From: Chryseobacterium camelliae
GTDB taxonomy: Bacteria > Bacteroidota > Bacteroidia > Flavobacteriales > Weeksellaceae
Length of the DNA stretch: 64,000 nt
Direction: 5' to 3'
Assembly (NCBI RefSeq): GCF_002770595.1
Contig: NZ_CP022986.1
Location: forward strand, 4,030,001-4,094,000
In this document: positions 62,481 to 64,000 of the stretch, piece by piece
Position numbering within the stretch: the stretch's first letter is position 1
How the letters are laid out: every line of letters begins with the position of its first letter
Position numbers and translations under genes: made by a program
The notes under the pieces: generated by a model
Databases searched by the model: none
Seen by the model: the letters and a program-made list of their open reading frames with translations, nothing else
Told to the model about the DNA's origin: nothing

Positions 62481-63012
62481 GTTCGAGTACGCAACGGAGT
62501 GAAGTGTATCAAGAACTGGTTTCGGATAGTAATCATCTTTTGTTACTCACCGGTTCTCGATACATTTTTCTCCGCTTTGCTGCGAAAAAAACTCGAACGG
62601 ACGGTGCCGCAGTGTTTGTCACCAGTTGATTTCCGTCGCCGTATGTTCGAGTACGAAACGAAGTGGAGTGTATCGAGAACTTGTTGAAAAGGATTACGCT
62701 TTTGCATGTTACTCACCGGTTCTCGATACATTTTTCTCCGCGTTGCTGCGAAAAAAACTCGAACTGACGGTGCCGCAGTGTTTGTCACCAGTTGATTTCC
62801 GTCGCCGTCTGTTCGAGTGCGAAACGAAGTGAAGTGTATCGAGAACTTGTTGAAAAGGATTACGCTTTTGCCTGTTACTCACCGGTTCTCGATACATTTT
62901 TCTCCGCGTTGCTGCGAAAAAAACTCGAACTGACGGGGCCGCAGTGTTTTTCCGGGATAGATTTCTGTCGCCGTCTGTTCGAGTGCGAAACGAAGTGAAG
63001 TGTATCGAGAAC
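62481..63012. repeat. Inverted-repeat array C, 166-bp tandem units
   Basis: The best-preserved array. L units: 62481-62516, 62645-62680, 62811-62846 and 62977-63012. R units: 62553-62598, 62719-62764 and 62885-62930. The period is 164, 166 and 166 bp for L and exactly 166 for R. Each L and the following R can pair by their ends (GTTCGAG with CTCGAAC, GTATCGAGAAC with GTTCTCGATAC) to make a hairpin of about 120 bases. The second and third units are nearly identical, so amplification is recent. Several open frames of 60-130 codons on both strands repeat the same peptide and are not genes. Confidence 0.9.
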
Positions 63013-63139
63013 CTGTTGAAAAAATGAAACCGAGTTACTAAACAGCAAAGTAGACACCGCCTAACCTTATTTTCACTACAACAAAAAACCCAGCACAACG
63101 CTGAGTTTTATTATCGTAATTATTGAATGTATAAAACGG

Positions 63140-63514
63140 TTACCTATTTTTAAGCGCTTCTATTTCTTCCTGCAGCCTTTGGTTTTCTTTTTTCAGCAGC
63201 TCTATCAGGTCACGCTGGCTTTCCAGCAGAAATTCCGGGACGTTGCAGTAGTAGTTGCCGCTTACATTTCCAATATTATTGCTGTGCGTATTATTTTCAA
63301 AATGATTCACCTGTCGGGCTTCCTCTTCTTCATAGATGTCTTCTACGGGAACCTCCAGGAAACGGGCGATTTTTTCCCATTCTTCTTTTCTGATGGATAC
63401 GTCTCCGCTTTCTTTCCGGCTGTAGTTGGAAACGTCTGTGGCAATGGCGTCAGCGATCTGCTGCTGGGTGATGCCTTTTCTCTTTCTTACGCTGCGTAGC
63501 TTTTCTTTTTGCAT
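63140..63514 (-). CDS. XRE-family transcriptional regulator with C-terminal coiled coil
   Basis: 124 residues from the ATG at 63514; a TTG at 63532 opens a longer frame. The HTH has LRSVRKRKGITQQQIADAIA and TDVSNYSRKESGDVSIRKEE, and ends with ARFLEVPVEDIYEEEE. A linker rich in Asn and His follows, then a C-terminal coiled coil, SQRDLIELLKKENQRLQEEI. XRE proteins of this build are common as stand-alone regulators in Bacteroidota. It may regulate itself or the gene upstream. No toxin-antitoxin partner is evident. Confidence 0.88.
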   Translation of the reverse strand: MQKEKLRSVRKRKGITQQQIADAIATDVSNYSRKESGDVSIRKEEWEKIARFLEVPVEDIYEEEEARQVNHFENNTHSNNIGNVSGNYYCNVPEFLLESQRDLIELLKKENQRLQEEIEALKNR

Positions 63515-63616
63515 GACTCGTATTTTATACAAATATGCAAAATATTAGCGGAAAAAAGAGGGGTAGCGGTATTTTTGTTTGGGTAATCTGCCATTTTTAA
63601 AGCCTTGTAGGAACAT

Positions 63617-63632
63617 GAGCCTAAGGCTCGCG
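63617..63632. repeat. Palindrome between the XRE gene and the last gene
   Basis: GAGCCTAAGGCTCGCGC. GAGCC/GGCTC form a 5-bp stem. It shares the form GAGCnTnnAnGCTCGC with the element at 62047. Confidence 0.45.
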
Positions 63633-63659
63633 CTGGTATAGAAGAAAATCCATACAACA

Positions 63660-64000
63660 TCACATCTCTTCTGTATTGGAGCCGTTTTTCAGCTCTTCAA
63701 ATTTTGAGGCCATGGTCGGGTTGCCTTTCGTCAGCTTTTTGATGGTTAGATCATCTGCTTTGTTATTGGCCAGCCGTAGATTGTTTTCTGAAGAAAGCAG
63801 GGCATCCTTGGTTTTCTGGAGGTGCGTAATGGTTTTGTCGATTTCTTCAATGGCCGTTTTAAATTTCCTGCTGGCCAGCTCATAGTTCCGGGCAAAACCT
63901 TCTTTAAAGGCATTGATGTTTTCCTCGAAATTGGTAATGTCAATATTCTGGTTTTTAATCATGGCCAGCTCGGCTTTTACCTTCATTGAATTGAGGGCCG
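63660..64000 (-). CDS. Coiled-coil protein C-terminus, 5' partial
   Basis: The frame runs from the stop at 63660 to the window edge without an upstream stop (ALNSMKVKAELAMIKNQ), so the ATG at 63986 is probably internal. The visible 113 or so residues are helical and charged: ITNFEENINAFKEGFARNYE, FKTAIEEIDKTITHLQKTKD and NNKADDLTIKKLTKGNPTM. They look like the conserved tail of a long coiled-coil protein. A DUF2130-type protein is one possibility from memory, but I cannot confirm it. Confidence 0.6.
   Translation of the reverse strand, partial: ALNSMKVKAELAMIKNQNIDITNFEENINAFKEGFARNYELASRKFKTAIEEIDKTITHLQKTKDALLSSENNLRLANNKADDLTIKKLTKGNPTMASKFEELKNGSNTEEM

Noticed and set aside
62481..63012. 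CRISPR array
   Set aside because: The units are long, imperfect and inverted in alternation, the spacers are conserved rather than unique, and no cas gene is present.
61545..63012. Integron attC sites or a gene-cassette array
   Set aside because: No integrase, no R/L box core sites (GTT/AAC with extrahelical bases), and the elements lie in tandem without genes between most of them.
62499..63098. Several overlapping frames of 60-130 codons on both strands
   Set aside because: All encode the same peptide segments (YSPVLDTFFSALLRKK and its antisense counterpart) because of the 166-bp repeats.

Overview
The window looks like chromosome of a Chryseobacterium-type flavobacterium (Bacteroidota, Weeksellaceae). 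I judge this from gene content, not from any database search. Four type IX secretion (T9SS) cargo proteins with type A or type B sorting tails are present. Promoters fit the Bacteroidota form (TTG about 20 bases before TAnnTTTG), Shine-Dalgarno sequences are almost absent, there is a chromosomal PER/CGA-like class A beta-lactamase, and the housekeeping gene order (ftsX, DUF3098, uppP, truB) is flavobacterial. No rRNA, tRNA, prophage, CRISPR array or replication origin was seen.

Layout. 1-3.9 kb: two paralogous T9SS type B surface proteins, the first cut by the window edge. 3.9-9.1 kb: rsmA, then ftsX, a DUF3098 protein, uppP, a small P-loop kinase, truB and rluF. 9.1-13.5 kb: a membrane-anchored helix-hairpin-helix protein, a divergent MerR/AraC regulator pair and ccoG. 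13.5-20.1 kb: an SMP-30-like lipoprotein, a PhzF-family protein, a DbpA-like helicase, a secreted Ntn-hydrolase and rpsA. 20.3-28.4 kb: an M36 metalloprotease with a T9SS type A tail, a DMT transporter, an alpha/beta hydrolase, rplS, purB and a WG-repeat protein. 28.4-29.3 kb: a RAYT (Y1 HUH) transposase gene followed by two inverted copies of a two-palindrome element. 29.3-40.3 kb: purL, a barstar-like protein, a GDSL hydrolase, dgkA, dnaN, pheT, a META-domain lipoprotein and small proteins. 40.3-51.5 kb: a polytopic membrane protein, a 3-hydroxyacyl-CoA dehydrogenase, the beta-lactamase, a DUF5362 protein, a GH5 glycosidase, a DUF6624/Crp pair, a VOC protein, a Gfo/Idh oxidoreductase, pcm and a 2-hydroxyacid dehydrogenase. 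51.7-59.2 kb: a 1399-residue T9SS type B protein built of repeated modules, hutU and a MauG-type dihaem peroxidase. 59.2-64 kb: the accessory part of the window. Three arrays of an alternating inverted repeat (two with a period near 166 bp) flank a PEP-mutase-like/ada operon and a small GIY-YIG nuclease gene. An XRE regulator and a truncated unknown gene follow.

How the parts relate. Most genes are single units or two-gene operons separated by clear hairpin terminators, several of them shared by convergent genes. Secretion and surface functions (T9SS cargo, protease, GH5, beta-lactamase, lipoproteins) alternate with core information-processing and purine genes. The most unusual material is the two repeat systems, each beside a gene for a DNA-cutting enzyme: the RAYT with its palindromes at 28.4-29.3 kb, and the inverted-repeat arrays around the GIY-YIG gene at 59.2-63.0 kb. 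For many genes the longest open frame begins at a TTG or GTG upstream of the likely start, sometimes inside the promoter. Starts given here were corrected where promoter, signal peptide or family length allowed.
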